From UBA4416 sp020846025 (GTDB lineage Bacteria > Bacteroidota > Bacteroidia > B-17B0 > Aurantibacillaceae): DNA of 64,000 nucleotides. The position numbers were made by a program, and so were the translations under genes. The notes beneath the pieces are model-generated. The model saw nothing but the letters and a program-made list of their open reading frames with translations. It was not told the DNA's origin and ran no database searches. The stretch lies in contig CAUJDD010000085.1 of assembly GCA_963169295.1 (NCBI GenBank), positions 1 to 64,000 of the forward strand, in the 5' to 3' direction. Shown here one piece after another: positions 62,880 to 64,000 of this stretch. Position 1 is the first letter of the stretch, and each line of letters starts with the position of its first letter.

Positions 62880-64000
62880 ATGTCAAATAAACTTTTAATA
62901 AAAAATATAAAATCGTTAGTACAAGTAAGAGAGCCAGAAGTTCTAAAGGTAAGCGGACAAGACATGAAAACCTTACCTTGTATTGAAAATGCTTGGTTAG
63001 CAATAGATAATGGCTTAATTGCAGATTTTGGCTCTATGAGTGATTTTCCTGGTATTTTAGATTGGAAAGATTTAGAAGTGATAGATGCCGATGGGAAAAT
63101 AGTTTTACCATGTTATGCTGATAGTCACACGCATATTGTTTATGCTGGAAATAGGGAAGGTGAATTTGTAGATAGAATAAATGGGTTAACCTACGAAGAA
63201 ATTTTTGCACGTGGTGGGGGCATCTTAAATTCTGCTAAACGTTTGCATGAGGCCACTGAGGATGAATTATTTGAACAAGCCATGTTGCGGTTAAGAGAAA
63301 TGATAAGTCAGGGAACAGGTAGTGTAGAAATTAAAAGTGGTTACGGACTTAGTGTAGATAGTGAGTTGAAAATGCTACGTGTTATAAAAAGAATAAAAGA
63401 TTTAAATATATTGCCAGTTAAAGCTTCTTTTTTAGGAGCACATGCCTTACCTCATAATTATAAAAATGATAAGCAAGGCTATATTCAATTAATAATTAAC
63501 GAGATGTTACCTATAATTGCGAAAGAAAAGCTAGCAGATTATATAGATGTATTTTGTGAACAAAATTATTTTACGCCCGAAGAAACCAAATTAATTTTAG
63601 AAGCTGGAAAAAAACTGGGTTTAATTCCTAAGGTTCATGCCGAACAGATGAGTCATTTTGGAGGTATAAAAGTAGGTGTGGAATGTAATGCCATTAGTGT
63701 TGATCATTTAGAATATTGTAATGATGAAGATATTGCTCTATTAAAACAATCAGAAACTATGCCTACTGTATTGCCCGGCGCCGCTTTCTTTTTAAGTTTA
63801 CCATTACCGCCGGCACGAAAAATGATTGATGCTGGATTAGCAGTTGCATTTGCAAGTGATTATAATCCTGGAAGTAGCCCAAGTGGTAATATGAATTTTA
63901 TGATGAGTTTGGGTTGTGTACAATACAAGCTTACTCCCGAAGAAGTGATAAATGCTTGCACATTAAATTCTGCCTACGCAATGCATTTATCGCATGAGGT
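62880..64000 (+). CDS. hutI: Imidazolonepropionase (HutI), cut by the window edge
   Basis: The frame opens at ATG 62880 and stays open to the last base, so the 3' end is missing (about 373 of ~410 residues seen). It hydrolyses imidazolone-5-propionate to N-formimino-glutamate in histidine breakdown. Seen: the metal-binding DSHTHIVYAGNREGEF, the IFARGGGILNSAKR loop, SGYGLSVDSELKMLRVI, the HAEQMSHFGG metal His, and SDYNPGSSPSGNM. Amidohydrolase fold, Zn or Fe dependent. It diverges from aroC. No other hut gene is in this window. Confidence 0.95.
   Translation, partial: MSNKLLIKNIKSLVQVREPEVLKVSGQDMKTLPCIENAWLAIDNGLIADFGSMSDFPGILDWKDLEVIDADGKIVLPCYADSHTHIVYAGNREGEFVDRINGLTYEEIFARGGGILNSAKRLHEATEDELFEQAMLRLREMISQGTGSVEIKSGYGLSVDSELKMLRVIKRIKDLNILPVKASFLGAHALPHNYKNDKQGYIQLIINEMLPIIAKEKLADYIDVFCEQNYFTPEETKLILEAGKKLGLIPKVHAEQMSHFGGIKVGVECNAISVDHLEYCNDEDIALLKQSETMPTVLPGAAFFLSLPLPPARKMIDAGLAVAFASDYNPGSSPSGNMNFMMSLGCVQYKLTPEEVINACTLNSAYAMHLSHE

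Overview
The window is chromosomal DNA from a member of the Bacteroidota. Several independent signs support this: AT-rich DNA, promoters of the Bacteroidota type (TTG ~20 nt upstream of TAnnTTTG), type IX secretion (T9SS) cargo with gliding-motility-type (CHU_C) or type A C-terminal sorting domains, a PorP/SprF protein, a GLPGLI-family protein, and TonB-receptor-like outer-membrane barrels. GTG and TTG starts are frequent. Order or family cannot be fixed from this sequence alone. I see no rRNA, tRNA, CRISPR array, insertion sequence or prophage.

Layout. 1-4.7 kb: a repeat-bearing intergenic region, two T9SS cargo proteins (one with an S74 self-processing chaperone domain), then a second copy of the intergenic repeat. 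4.7-11.3 kb: a glycosyltransferase, a Cas4-like/RNase H-like double nuclease protein (DUF2779), a BamA/TamA-like barrel, and a double-length D-Ala-D-Ala ligase-like protein. 11.5-20.5 kb: a hypothetical protein, a polyprenyl diphosphate synthase, a MORN-type lipoprotein, plsY, a UMF1-type MFS transporter, an OmpA-like protein, rpsT, a TPR lipoprotein and a DUF1015 protein. 20.5-30.3 kb: a minus-strand group (SPOR protein, PorP/SprF, Ppx/GppA) diverging from a small secreted protein and a 2026-residue repetitive adhesin-like protein. 30.3-37.1 kb: a DUF2269-like membrane protein, a glycosyltransferase, a GLPGLI/outer-membrane-barrel pair and GAPDH.

37.2-48.9 kb is a compact surface-polysaccharide operon: an O-antigen ABC exporter (permease plus ATPase with an extra C-terminal domain), an acyltransferase, six or seven glycosyltransferases including an alpha-1,2-fucosyltransferase type, a methyltransferase-like protein, and an FdtA/FdtB-type pair for a dTDP-3-amino-3,6-dideoxyhexose. 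Most genes overlap by 1-20 nt, so it is probably one transcript.

48.9-55.5 kb is a sulfur-assimilation and methionine block: promoter, SAM-I (S-box) riboswitch, an unannotated 41-codon ORF whose last eight codons are six Cys and two Met, then metY, metX, hom, and, probably from a separate promoter, cysD and cysN. The short ORF between riboswitch and metY is the most interesting item here. It looks like a translation-based sensor of Cys/Met supply placed in series with a SAM sensor.

55.5-64 kb: a 1155-residue T9SS cargo protein, rimM with a TRIC-type channel gene, a dicarboxylate/amino-acid symporter, aroC, and the start of hutI, which runs off the right edge.
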